From Apostichopus japonicus (taxonomy: Eukaryota; Echinodermata; Holothuroidea; Aspidochirotida; Stichopodidae): a stretch of DNA of 64,000 bases. The notes under the pieces were generated by a model. That model ran no database searches, was not told the DNA's origin, and was given only the letters and a program-made list of their open reading frames with translations. Where the stretch lies: assembly GCF_037975245.1 (NCBI RefSeq), contig NC_092563.1, forward strand, positions 30,469,960 to 30,533,959. The letters are read 5' to 3'. Each line of letters starts with the position of its first letter. Position 1 is the stretch's first letter. This document shows positions 1-12,643 of the stretch, one piece after another. The translations under genes and the position numbers were made by a program.

Positions 1-344
1 CCGGACCTGCCGTACCGGGTCCTACGCCCCTGGACATGGAAGATCATTATATACTGAATACTGTTGCTAATAGAATTACCTAAGTAACTATGTTAACTTC
101 ATCCAGCCGAGCTCCTTAAAAGTGTGAGGTCATACACAATGCTATATAATGAACATCTTTTAACTTAGCATAGTATTAAGAGGAATGGTATTCACTACTT
201 TCCCTTTCCTTAATCAATCTTTCCACCTGCAAATCCTATATCTTCTGAACTCACTAACTTTGACAAAAGTGTTTATTTCTAGTAGCTTTACTTGCAATAT
301 CACTATGTACCTTCCATGCAAGTGTTATGAAACATGTCATTACC

Positions 345-850
345 CTGTACTGTAAGTCTGTAAATTAGTGTTTTATTGACCCACTGTAGTAGGGTCATAA
401 CCCTACACTGTACAGTAAGTCAGTGCCATGCACTGTACTGTAAGTCTGTAAATATGTGTATTATCGACCCACTGTAGTAGGCTCAGTGCCATGCACTGTA
501 AGTCTGTAAATATGTGTATTAATGACCCACTGTAGTAGGCTCAGTGCCATGCACTGTAAGTCTGTAAATATGTGTATTATTGACCCACTGTAGTAAGGCC
601 AGTGCCATGCACTGTAAGTCTATAAATATGTGTATTAATGACCCACTGTAGTAAGGTCAGTGCCATGCACTGTAAGTATGTAAATATGTGTATTATCGAC
701 CAACTGTAGTAGAGTCATTACTCTGCACTGTAAGTTTGTAAATATGTGTATTATCGACCCACTGTAGTAGGCTCAGTGCCATGCACTGTGTAAGTCTGTA
801 AATATGTGTATATTGACCCACTGTAGTAGGCTCAGTGCCATGCACTTTTC
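345..850. repeat. 58-bp tandem array (about 8.5 copies)
   Basis: The unit runs from ACTGTAAGTCTGTAAATATG through GACCCACTGTAGTAGGCTCA to GTGCCATGC, 58 bp in most copies. The first copy and the copy near 700-745 are the most diverged. Small open frames on the minus strand here only translate the repeat. Confidence 0.95.
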
Positions 851-1530
851 TGTCTGGTATTTCCATTTTCCTACTGAGTCCAGCTTGTAGCATGTAGAAA
901 CTGCAGACATATGAATTTATTATTTAAAGCTACTAGCTATTAACTGAATTAATTAATATTCAGGGAACTGTAATCCCTGCACAAGCTTTAACAATCTCCT
1001 ACGCCATACTGCTGGTCATTCTTCTGGATGGTAGCTTTGGAATGAGGAAGGCAGTGAACATTGCAAGAATGTGCCCAGTTCTTTACACTAGGGTACATCA
1101 GAGTGAGTGTGATATATGAGAGAGGTAAGAGAGGTACGAAGTATATAAGACCACACAACTCTATTATAAAGCCCTAAGTTTACTGGTATGTTAATAACTT
1201 TATTATTATGAAATCTAAATACAGAAGATCCCTGCAGTATTACTCATGGATAGGTTATCCCTAAAGTCAATGGTTGTGCTGCTTTTACACCAGATCCCGG
1301 TGAAAGGTGTCTGGGGTTGAATGTTGTCCAAGCTAAGATTCTTGATACAAAACTTTCCAATTTACATATTTTGAGCTCTGCACTACTTCAGATTGCATCT
1401 GAATACCTTCCTCTCCCTCCTCCTCCCAACCCCCTCCCCCAAAAACCCCAAACCATTTACTCATTGGGCAAATAGAATGCAACATACTACATTTGCCCCA
1501 AATCCCTATGAGATATTGCATTTACAAGGT
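851..1530. other. anonymous AT-rich DNA
   Basis: No exon or element could be supported. It holds a copy of the recurrent GAGAGAGGTAAGAGAGG-type motif near 1117-1140 and a C-rich tract at about 1400-1445. Confidence 0.6.
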
Positions 1531-1580
1531 TCTGACCTCAAGTGACCTTTGACCTCCACTAAAAACAGTAGACTTGTTGC
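1531..1580 (+). repeat. fragment of DR1-carrying interspersed repeat
   Basis: The segment matches the repeat seen at 28.4-29.1 kb and 40.5-41.1 kb (a TGACC half-site, then a DR1, then CTCCACTAAAAACA). It contains TGACCTTTGACCT at 1543-1555, which is the reverse complement of AGGTCAAAGGTCA, a perfect DR1 nuclear-receptor half-site pair. Whether anything binds it is unknown. Confidence 0.75.
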
Positions 1581-3338
1581 ATGTCAAATGGCCAACCAAT
1601 GAACATTTACATACTTTCTACAAGTAATGATTCTTCAAATATACTCATAAAAGGTATGCCACTTTCCTCTTAACTGTTCAAAAAAGTTGCTGGTGTCTAA
1701 TCTACAGCCATGATCATTGCAAAATAACAATATTCAACGCATATGGCATGAATATGCAAATTAGGCTAATAATAAGTCTACATATATACTGTACTGTAAT
1801 TGCATATCGGTATCGATTTGATATTTGTTCTGGGTGGGGGGGTATAAGTTTTTCTGAGGATGTAAAGATAACTGTCTCTACTGGTAGTACGTATCCCTTA
1901 ATACTTTAATGCAGTGTACAATTTAATGCTGAAGTATTTCCATGACAGGAGACTTGACAGTACACACATCAAATCCGAAAACCGAGAAAAGTCATAAGCT
2001 GATCATTATGGTATCTTTGTTATGCACACTTTGTTATACATACTAGCTGTACCAGCAAAAAACAAAAATGCTTAATTAACAACTGCATAACAAAATAAGA
2101 CAAAGGATGAATCATAGTTGAACTCTATTTTAATACAATTAGATTCAATTTAAGACATTTGCAAAGTTGCACGGCATGATAAATTTGCTTCTTTGGTACT
2201 TGGAATATGCATGATTTAAAATCCCTTTTGTATGAAATCTAACTTTCCTATATACTACTCCATAAGATAAATGAGTTTAATTCAAGCTATCTCCTCTGAT
2301 CTCCATAGCAATGACTCAGACACCACTAACAGAATACTACTGAGAAAGCATACAACATTCATGTTTATCTATGGTTTTGCAATGAATCATTTCTGTATAC
2401 ATACACACATATTATAATTTATTGATATTTTTTATCTTGCCATTATGCTTATTCTGCGAATTTCTCGATGATATCATTTTCATCATTTTTGTCCTTCTTG
2501 TATTTAAGTAAGGACTGTGCAAATCAATTCTTCACAGGTACATACTATATCATGCATTTTGCATGCACATATTATCTGGATGTGGCAAAGTTTCCCTAAA
2601 ACTGAGAAACCTTTTCCCCAGCATTCAGTTTATATCATCACACTGCTATCTCATCAAGTGGTTGTTTATTCAAATTGACTCCTGTTCTAGGAGACTACTA
2701 AAGCTCCAAATTATGATGATTATCAAGTCCCTGATTTAGGATTTATTAAAAAGAGGGATATACTGTATCGCATTACTACTGCATCCCTGGAAACTAGGTT
2801 CAACACACCTTTCATCAAGCAAACATTTTCACATTCTCTCCTAAATGGTAAAAACCTTAATTAGTATTTAGTATCTCTCATCAACCCATTGCTTTGTCAT
2901 CAAACCCTGTGATTGATTCATCTGTTAAAAGATTTGATAAAACTATACACAGCCTAATGAGAAAAAAATCCTTATTGAATAAAATTTATTTACCAAACCA
3001 ACACCACTATCATAAAAGTGTACACTATACATCTTTCATAAAATACTTAAAATTTTTCTCATTCATGGGAAGTTCCTTACACTGAACTTATCTATCTTAT
3101 TCTATCTTTCCACATATCATGTGTGTTGCCATATACATATACATTTAAACCAAAGCTTTGTGTGTCTGTTCATCCATTTTGCAATCTCTCCCTAAACGGT
3201 AAAAAACTACAATTTAATTTATTTTTCAACTCTCATCTTTCTCATCACAAGTACTGCTTGTTCATCACTTCATCATACCATTGATTCACTTTCCAGGAGA
3301 TTACTAAGAACCACAACAGCCTTGAGTGAGTTTAAGAA

Positions 3339-3370
<32 letters not shown>

Positions 3371-5095
3371 TAATCTAAATATATATAAATCTATATACAA
3401 AAAGATAGAGATATACACTGTAGTATACTGGAAGAAGCAACTTGGTTGAATCAACCAATCTCTTTAACTGAAAAGAAAGCTTTCAAGATAGATTAATATG
3501 CTGAGTGGCAGTGTGTCGCAGCCTGCTGTACTAGTCTGACCTCCCGCAAGGAGTAATAATTGAGGAAACCGAGTGTGGGGTATCTCACAAAATAATACAA
3601 TAAAAGCTTGTGTGAGGAAAGAACATTAGACGGTTAGGCATAACTCAACCGCACGTTTTATAACTACATCCAGTTTATGGATCACAGTGCACAATCTATT
3701 GATGCAGAAAGGCCATTATAATTCTGGCATAATTTAGCCAATAGAAAATGGAACGTTTTGATACTAAGTGGAGGCAGGGCGAGTATTGACGCTGGTGAAA
3801 TCTAGATGAATGACAAACCAAAAAGAAAGGAAAGAGAAGGAAAACAAAAATGAAAGGGGGAAAAAGACCTTTGAGGGATGATTTATTACCAGCCTGGGAT
3901 GATAAATTAAAATGAATATTTGAAATTGAGGTATTAGAGAAGTTATATTATTATTTATTGTGCAGTGTGACACAACAAAAGTACTGCTTGACAGTACTGT
4001 ATGTAGTAGGTACAATGTTAGGCTTGCTGTGAGGAAGATGAGGAAACAGCAGATGGCCCATAGCTTCATTTTTATTTTCCTATATGGTAGAGTCTATAGA
4101 CCCAATAAAAAGGGGTAGGGGGAAGATGGAAGAGTCTTAAAGTAGGCATAAATGTCAGGAATATTTCTGAAAAATATTTTTGACAGAAAATGTAACTGAA
4201 TGAACACTACTGTTGTGTTCTAGATTAAATACATGCATTGCAGTGTTTGCTGACTATACACAGTAGATCCAATAGTCATTTAAATTATGATTTGATGGTT
4301 TAGCCAAGAACATGTCACATCAGTGTTGAAGGGGAAGTTCAGTACCTCTTGTTAAGCTGTAAAACTTTTACACATTTGATGATTCTACAAATAATAGAAC
4401 GGGGGAGGAGGAAGGGAAAATATAATCAAACTATACAATGTAGATCTCTTCATTAATCTACAAACACAGATCAATGTTGCCAATGGTCAATTTAGGTTTT
4501 ATAAACGTTTAATTACGATAAAAGGACATACATATGCTGAGACAATCTGGGAACATCTGTATGCTTGCAGCAATGACCTGGAAAATACATAATTACCCAT
4601 CACTGGAAACCATTGACACAACTCTGTGGTCTTCACAATTGAAGATAATGTGTTGCAATAATTAATTTTTATCAAGCCAGTCAGTAAATGTTTCTTTTAA
4701 CTGTTGGGAAGAAGTTTTATAAATTGAATCATGTTTCATGGAGATTTTAGAGACCCTTGTGTACATACTTTCCTTGCCGAGGCTATTGTTACAAATACTG
4801 CACTATATTCTATTCATGGGTCAGAATTGGTGATCTGAATCGGGCCCTTTGGATGCTACAGAATAACTAATCGGCATTTATTGGTTCTACTGCAAACAAT
4901 CAGACATTGAGCACCGTTACTTCTTTCAGAAGAAAATAAAGAAAGGAAGCAAGAGCAAATGTCATTTCTGAAATACTTTATTCTTCGGTCCAATAATTTT
5001 GATAAACAAGAGTCCAACGGTCACTATGGTTCCTTGCTTAGTGGAATATGAAAGTGTTGTATGTTCATCACCCAATATCATAATAGTTATACCCA
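1581..5095. other. anonymous AT-rich DNA
   Basis: No coding exon or bounded element recognised. The stretch includes an (AC)n/(AT)n microsatellite, listed separately. Short open frames here have no splice or protein-family support. Confidence 0.55.
3339..3371. repeat. (CA)n(TA)n microsatellite
   Basis: A run of CA repeats passes directly into a run of TA repeats. Confidence 0.95.
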
Positions 5096-5100
5096 CATAT

Positions 5101-5645
5101 ACCAGCTATTAACCAATAACTGTATTACAAGTTTGGATACAATCTGATTTAAGGTTGTGGAGTTATTGCAACTTGAAAATTCTGGCCCCTTCCCAAAAAT
5201 TGGGCCCAATAAAAAGTTGCGCCAAGATGGTCTCAAATATATTGGACCCACTAATTCAGGCCCAAGAATGTGTCCCAAAATGCATTTGAGGTGGAAATAA
5301 AATTTGGGCCCACCCTGCCACAAAATGGGCTGGAATATGAGGGGGCCCAGATGGCCGACATGTACCATCTATTAACTAACAACTGTATACCAAGTTTGAC
5401 TACATTCCGACTTAAGGTTGCAGAGTTATTACAATGTAAAGAAAATGTCGGCCCAAATGATCCCAAACATATTCGGCCCCTCAAATTTGGGCCCATAAAA
5501 TGCGTACCAAAATGTATTTGAGGTGGAAGTTAAAGTTGGGCCCACCCGGCACAAAAATGGGCCTAGAAATGTTTAGCCCGAGATGGTCCCAAAACAGTTT
5601 GAGGCCTAAACTTTTGGCATACATGTACCAGCTATTAACCAACAA
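5101..5645. repeat. diverged 263-bp direct duplication, about 2.1 copies
   Basis: ACCAGCTATTAACCAATAAC at 5101 recurs in diverged form at 5364 and as ACCAGCTATTAACCAAC at 5627, so the spacing is 263 bp twice. Each unit also carries TTGGGCCCA/GGGCCC-type blocks and a TTTGAGGTGGAA box. Overlapping open frames on both strands follow the repeat and are not convincing genes. Confidence 0.85.
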
Positions 5646-5699
5646 ATGTTTGTTACGGAGTACTGTTTACAACATTGGGCGAGCCTCTAGTAAACCATA

Positions 5700-7569
5700 G
5701 ATCATTACTATACACATCTTGACCATGTGTAACACCATCCTCCTACTGTATGTACACACCCATTGAGAGAAACTTAGAAAGAAGCTACGTATTAGTCGAG
5801 CAGTGATAAGATACAATAGGGTGCCGTGATGTAGCTGAATTAAAAATAACCACACACTTCATAATCGATTCATTGCTTATCACGTAACTGTTGATCATCC
5901 ATTCCTTGTCTGAACCAATCACAGAAACATCAAGGCTGGGAATGACATTAAAGTACTGTCTATTGAGATAAGCTAGGCTGAACCGCCATGTCACTATTGT
6001 GAACTAATTGCAATGCTGTTCTTATGATAGTATTTAGGTGAATATTCAGCACCAGAAATGATCAGTACAGAGTATATAAACAACATCCATGCAAAAGATA
6101 AGTAGCCACTGCACAATTTGAATGATTTTCAAGATTGACTGAAAACTGCAATTTTCTGTACAAAGTTGAAACAAGGTTGATGAGAGAGGTGATGGGGTGG
6201 TGGGAGGGTGAGGAGACAGAGAGGGGAAGGAAGGAGAAAGGTATATATTTTGATCATGTGCACATGTGTCCATGATGGAAACAAAATCAAAGCGGGTAAA
6301 GATTGTTTGACAATGTATATCACATATATTCATTTACCTTACATTAACAGAGAAGTATGCATGAGTTTTACCTCAATTAACATCAACTGGCATTAATTAT
6401 GTACACAACATCTCTGACTTTATGGTGGATGTTACACATTTAAATAACAATATTGGCCAAAGCAGAACAAAATCCATGTAATGATTGGCTGGGTTCATAG
6501 CTGTGCTGTCGATTCCATAAATCATGCTACAAGTGCATGAACCAAGTTTCATGCATATTGCTTACATGTTCTCTTCAAATTAATCAATCTTCTAAACAAA
6601 GAGTTATAATTCTGGTAGGCATTACACATATGCAATTGTACATATATATCAGTGTAATAATTATCCAGCTTGACAAACAAATCAGAAATTCTAGGAGTAC
6701 CATTGTTCATGTCTATAGAACGTCATCAAAGATGCAAATCAGATCAGAATCCAAACAAAGGAATTTTAGTACATTAACACAGACTGGTATGCACTATAAC
6801 CATTTATCTGTGATCAATTTGCTAATTGCAGTATTGTCCATTACCTTTATTGAACCAAAAGCCACATAAAAGGTGATTTTTGGAAATCAGCATTCAAATG
6901 TTCTAACAGGTCAAACAATGATTAACGTGTTCAAAACTTCAACTAGCATTATCCTTTTTATTTATTTTTTAATTTTATACCTTTAATTTTTCTCTTTCTA
7001 AGGTTTATTTTTCGTGAGCGTTGTCTCCGATCCCCCATCCAACCAAAAGGCCAACGAGTTAGAACCAGGAAATAAAATTTTACCAAATAATCACAGAGCA
7101 TTCACAAGTATATCCATGATATATCCATGAAATAACCAGTTTAAGAGAAAGTGCAACCCATGTTCCTTAACTGTACATCTGTACACAATCAAGTACCATA
7201 CAGTCTCAGGTGCACAAATGCAGCTTTTACAACTTAAAGAATTCCAGGGTCATAGAATGCTTTAGAATGCTTGAGAGCAACATTTCTAATGCACTTTCAT
7301 ATTAGACATCATAACACTGGTTAATCCAAAGAAATGATGTCTACAGTACCTGCAAAAAAACTCAACTAATAGATGTGAAGTTGCTTCAAAGAAACATTCT
7401 CATCCCAACAGCTGCAGTTAGGTTATTTTCATTTGACTACAGTATTGGTAAGCTTGCAAGGATTCTGGACGGATATTTTAAAGGGTTTTTGAGCATGCAA
7501 TATTTGGCCTGTTTGAGGAATTGCCACAGGCAGGGGTATCAAGCAGAGAATAGAAGAAGCAGGTCTTAC
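5700..7569. other. anonymous DNA, probably intronic to the GSE1-like gene
   Basis: No exon recognised. A 110-codon open frame at 6537-6869 has no family or splice support. If the GSE1 assignment is right, this is the intron downstream of that exon, which is an inference. Confidence 0.45.
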
Positions 7570-7791
7570 CATTTTCATTGGCTTGTTTTGCCAACTTTCG
7601 CAAGGCAGCAGCAAAACTGGACGTTCTTGTAGCAGCCAGGGCGTTTGCCGAGATGCCACTAGTTACAGTGATGGCGTTAGCTGCCGACTGGCTGAATGGG
7701 GTAACGGTGGCAGTTGTACGGTTAGCACGGCCGCTGGCAGAGCTCACTATGGTGAGAGGAGGGAGCTTGGTGCCAGATGGAGGATGAGTGC
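7570..7791 (-). CDS. GSE1: coding exon of a GSE1 homologue (genetic suppressor element 1)
   Basis: This is a 222-bp internal exon on the minus strand. Its acceptor is TTTACCTTAG at its 5' edge (7791) and its donor is AATG|GTAAGA at 7570. Both introns are phase 1. The 73 full codons contain RTTATV near the middle and SSFAAALRKLAKQA near the end. I recognise these from the N-terminal part of vertebrate GSE1 (KIAA0182), where an RTTATV segment is followed by a Ser/Ala/Pro-rich linker and the same FAAALRKLAKQA block. The exon is clearly more GC-rich than its surroundings. Vertebrate GSE1 is a nuclear protein associated with the CoREST/LSD1-HDAC corepressor complex; the same role here is inferred. 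The start exon should lie at higher coordinates and the rest of the protein at lower coordinates. I could not find either in the window. The exon stays open past its donor, so the open frame alone would overrun into the intron. Confidence 0.82.
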
Positions 7792-8737
7792 CTAAGGTAA
7801 ATAATGAGAGTAAGTAGGATGAGTTAATTAGTTGTTAGTGGTGAAACTGCAAAGGGAGGGTTTTGTGGTCATTCTAGTTTGGAAATTTATTGGTACTAAT
7901 TTTAATTTTTTTTTTTTACAGACATGCAATGCAATGCAAAAGGAAAATAGGTATATAAAGAAGGTATAATCGAGCTTTCTCAGGTAGTGAATCAATTTAG
8001 TACGTACATGTATAGATTGTAACAAAGGTGCTGTTGAGGGAAGAAGTTTTATTTTTTTTTAAGTTGTTTAATGTCTACATGAGGGGTATACAAACAGCGT
8101 GACAAAAGAAATAAAAAATATACAGCGGTATGGAAGGATTATGAGGGATATGAAGGAGTTAAGTTAGAAAGGAATACGAATGCAAAGGAAAATTCATTTA
8201 AATACCTGTGGATAAAAGAGATCATGTCACAAAGAAATCATGTATAATGATAAAAACTTCACCCAACAACGGAACAGTTTTCGATATGGGTCATATCATC
8301 AAATATCTTACTTTCTGCTGATCAGAAAAGTTGTTGAGTACATTAAACTACAGTAAGAAAACATTCAATGCTTAATTTAACATTACAGTTTAAGTATTAA
8401 GATCTCTCCAAGTTCTCTAAAATGAAGCATACGCAAGATCAAAGAGGACATATCCTGACTTGATCAGGCAGTACTGTAAGCGTAACAAGGAGAGTCAAAA
8501 ACAATGAAGATAATCAGGAATACTGTATGTCAGGCAAATTCATAGTCAAGAGTCATTAAGAGTATGGTACGTACACTTTCAATACCAATAAAGTACATGT
8601 CCAACAATTTTCACAGACCTGCGTGGCTTTCATCGCAATGCTTATTTGCTTACATTTACTTAATTCAACAATTAATCAGGTTGTATGATCAGCAAAAATT
8701 ACCAACAAAATGTTGTTCCAGGAATAGTACTTGGTAT
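7792..8737. other. anonymous DNA, likely GSE1 intron
   Basis: Non-repetitive AT-rich sequence with a poly-T run near 7908-7917. Nothing else recognised. Confidence 0.45.
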
Positions 8738-9325
8738 GGTGGAATCAAGGAGGGGTGGGTTGGAGAGGGTGTAGGGAGGGATGCAAGTGGATGTAGGGAG
8801 GAGGAAAGGGTAGGAGAGGGTGTAGGGAAGAGGAATGGATAGGAGAGGATGCAGGGAGGAGGGAGGGATAGGAGAGGATGTAGGGAAGAAGATGGGTGGG
8901 AGAGGGTGCAGGGAGATGGGATGCATGAGAGAGGATATCGGGAGGGTGGAAGAGAAGTAGGGAGGGAGGAGCAAGAGAGGATGTAGGGAGGAGGGAAGGT
9001 TGGGAGATGGTGTAGGGAGAAAGGAGGGATGGAAGAGGGTGTAAGGAGGAGGGTGAGGTTATAGGGAAGACAATGGGTGGGAAGGGGTGCAGGGAGGAGG
9101 GAGGGGTGGAAGATTGTATAGGGAGGAAGGAGGGATGTTAGAGGATGTAGGGAGAGGTGGGATAGGGTATAGGGAAGAGGAATGGGTGAGAGGGCACAGG
9201 GAGGAGGAAGGGGTGAGAGAGGGTGTAGGCCTGTAGGGAGGGATGGAAGAGGTTGTAGGGAGGGAGAGGGTATAGGGAAGAAGAATGGGTTGGAGAGGGT
9301 ATAGGGAGGGGGGAGAGGTGTGATG
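8738..9325. repeat. polypurine (GGGAGG-rich) degenerate minisatellite
   Basis: The plus strand is almost pure purine for about 590 bp. It is built from degenerate units of roughly 25-30 bp around AGAGGGTGTAGGGAGGAGGG. Open frames on either strand are compositional artefacts. It has the strand asymmetry expected for triplex-forming or G-rich secondary structure. Confidence 0.9.
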
Positions 9326-9958
9326 AGATGAGAAAAAGGCCTAATGTTTCATGGAAGTGTAAATTGTAATAAGGCAGCTATCTGGACAGCGATTTAATTT
9401 TTTTAACAGAACTATGTGTCTGTATTGCTTCCAAATTTGCTAGAAAGACCAAAAGTGGCCCATGCAAACTCTTTCTGCTTATATCTTTGTCATGTTTTCC
9501 ACTGATATATGTAACTGACTAAGTTAACCTTCCTTTACATCTTAAAGTATTTAAGAGGGATAAAATGTTCAGATTTTTTTTTAATAAACTACAGTAGTTT
9601 TGTAGCACTTCTACCGATGACTTCAAACTAAACCATGCATGCAAATTAGTGATAAGGACTATAATGAATTTAACTTATGTATATATTTGAGTATTTGTGG
9701 CCAATCTTTTGTTATCCAATACCTGAAAACTTATTCCCCTGTAGATGTGAATCACTATTATATGCAAACTAACTAGCACACAGGTTTAGGTTCACATGCA
9801 AAATTGGCATGAAAACAACTCAGTAACTCTAGCGTGATGATGACATTTAAACTACCACGACTCCATTTTTGAATTACAATACTACTAGATTAATGGCTTT
9901 AAGTGCAAATACCGAATGTTACGTGATCTGTGTATATTAAGTACGATACATTACATTG
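9326..9958. other. anonymous AT-rich spacer
   Basis: No exon or mobile-element boundary seen between the polypurine tract and the 55-bp array. Confidence 0.5.
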
Positions 9959-11907
9959 TAACTACACTGAGCACCACTTGATCCATGCATCACATATAGT
10001 GTTTCCTTTACAGTAACTACACTGAGCACCACTTGATCCATGCATCACATATAGCGTTTCCTTTACAGTAACTACACTGAGCACCACTTGATCCATGCAT
10101 CACATATATCGTTTCCTTTACAGTAACTACACTGAGCACCACTTGATCCATGCATCACATATATCGTTTCCTTTACAGTAACTACACTGAGCACCACTTG
10201 ATCCATGCATCACATATATCGTTTCCTTTACAGTAACTACACTGAGCACCACTTGATCCATGCATCACATATAGCGTTTCCTTTACAGTAACTACACTGA
10301 GCACCACTTGATCCATGCATCACACATATAGCGTTTCCTTTACAGTAACTACACTGAGCACCACTTGATCCATGCATCACATATAGCGTTTCCTTTACAG
10401 TAACTACACTGAGCACCACTTGATCCATGCATCACACATATAGCGTTTCCTTTACAGTAACTACACTGAGCACCACTTGATCCATGCATCACATATAGCG
10501 TTTCCTTTACAGTAACTACACTGAGCACCACTTGATCCATGCATCACATATAGCGTTTCCTTTACAGTAACTACACTGAGCACCACTTGATCCATGCATC
10601 ACATATAGCGTTTCCTTTACAGTAACTACACTGAGCACCACTTGATCCATGCATCACATATAGCGTTTCCTTTACAGTAACTACACTGAGCACCACTTGA
10701 TCCATGCATCACATATAGCGTTTCCTTTACAGTAACTACACTGAGCACCACTTGATCCATGCATCACATATAGCGTTTCCTTTACAGTAACTACACTGAG
10801 CACCACTTGATCCATGCATCACATATAGCGTTTCCTTTACAGTAACTACACTGAGCACCACTTGATCCATGCATCACATATAGCGTTTCCTTTACAGTAA
10901 CTACACTGAGCACCACTTGATCCATGCATCACACATATAGCGTTTCCTTTACAGTAACTACACTGAGCACCACTTGATCCATGCATCACATATAGCGTTT
11001 CCTTTACAGTAACTACACTGAGCACCACTTGATCCATGCATCACATATAGCGTTTCCTTTACAGTAACTACACTGAGCACCACTTGATCCATGCATCACA
11101 CATATAGCGTTTCCTTTACAGTAACTACACTGAGCACCACTTGATCCATGCATCACATATAGCGTTTCCTTTACAGTAACTACACTGAGCACCACTTGAT
11201 CCATGCATCACATATAGCGTTTCCTTTACAGTAACTACACTGAGCACCACTTGATCCATGCATCACATATAGCGTTTCCTTTACAGTAACTACACTGAGC
11301 ACCACTTGATCCATGCATCACATATAGCGTTTCCTTTACAGTAACTACACTGAGCACCACTTGATCCATGCATCACACATATAGCGTTTCCTTTACAGTA
11401 ACTACACTGAGCACCACTTGATCCATGCATCACATATAGCGTTTCCTTTACAGTAACTACACTGAGCACCACTTGATCCATGCATCACATATAGCGTTTC
11501 CTTTACAGTAACTACACTGAGCACCACTTGATCCATGCATCACACATATAGCGTTTCCTTTACAGTAACTACACTGAGCACCACTTGATCCATGCATCAC
11601 ATATAGCGTTTCCTTTACAGTAACTACACTGAGCACCACTTGATCCATGCATCACACATATAGCGTTTCCTTTACAGTAACTACACTGAGCACCACTTGA
11701 TCCATGCATCACATATAGTGTTTCCTTTACAGTAACTACACTGAGCACCACTTGATCCATGCATCACACATATAGCTTTTCCTTCACAGTAACTACACTG
11801 AGCACCACTTGATCCATGCATCACATATAGTGTTTCCTTTACAGTAACTACACTGAGCACCACTTGATCCATGCATCACACATATAGCGTTTCCTTTACA
11901 GTAACTA
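9959..11907. repeat. 55/57-bp satellite array, about 35 units, with higher-order organisation
   Basis: The unit reads TAACTACACTGAGCACCACT, then TGATCCATGCATCACATATA, then GCGTTTCCTTTACAG (55 bp). A 57-bp variant has an extra CA, giving ATCACACATATA. Diagnostic variants mark the edges: AGTG in unit 1, ATCG in units 3-5, and AGTG/AGCTTTT in the last few units. The order of 55- and 57-bp units repeats at about 444 bp between about 10.85 and 11.6 kb, so blocks of units were copied together. The repeated 63-residue minus-strand frames only translate the satellite. Confidence 0.97.
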
Positions 11908-12643
11908 TCCTTCCTCTTATTAAAACTGCTTTTGTGTTTCACCATAATGAACATAAATGATGGGAAACATGGCTGCACATAATATGTATTAAAACAAATG
12001 ATAACTGTGTTATGGCTGGAAGGTTGTCACTTTATGATACACAGTCTTGGTCTCCAGGGAAAGAAAGAAAAAAATGAAAAAAAGAAAAGAAAAAAAAAAG
12101 CCATGGCCTGGATATATATGTGAATATTGCAAGTAACTTTCATTATTAATGTATGGAAGCTCAGGGAGGACGATCTTGGTGGTCACACAGATCCAAATTG
12201 AGCAATCATATACAAAATAACTTATGTAAAGTAAGTTGTAAGGTTGAGATTGCTTGAATTAGTGATCTGGTTATTCCATTAAATTGCACAGAGTTGGAAA
12301 TGAGCGTTTAGTGAGAAACTTCAATACTTCAAACCAAGCCAATTAATTCCGTACAGATTACATCCATCCGCCCGTCTGCCTTACGTCTGATTTACTTATA
12401 CTGTATGCTAATGAGGTATATAATTTGACTCCTTCTGTATAATTTGTTCAATTTTTAAGGAACTGTTCATAATGATATCAACATTTTTTCATGCTCCACT
12501 TTCCATTTCATATTGGTACCGTTTGATGTCGATATAAACTCAATCATTATTAAATGAGAGATGTTTTAATTATAGTTTTAGTCCATTTAAAGAAGCACAT
12601 CTGCAGTAAAATAGGATGTTAGCCTGAATTCTTTATTCACTTA
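11908..12643. other. anonymous DNA with an A-rich tract
   Basis: An A/G-rich run (AAAGAAAGAAAAAAATGAAA-like) lies at about 12058-12101. No other feature recognised. Confidence 0.5.

Noticed and set aside
5087-5700. Overlapping open frames on both strands
   Set aside because: They track a 263-bp duplicated non-coding segment rich in GGCCCA words; both strands and several frames are open, with no family motif.
6537-6869. 110-codon plus-strand open frame
   Set aside because: Composition matches surrounding AT-rich DNA and nothing in it resembles a known domain.
8564-8974. Open frames of about 90 codons on both strands
   Set aside because: Low-complexity translation of the polypurine minisatellite.
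9959-11907. CRISPR-like array or repeated 63-residue genes
   Set aside because: Units are contiguous 55/57-bp satellite repeats with no unique spacers. The repeated open frames are translations of the satellite, and 55 bp is not a multiple of three.
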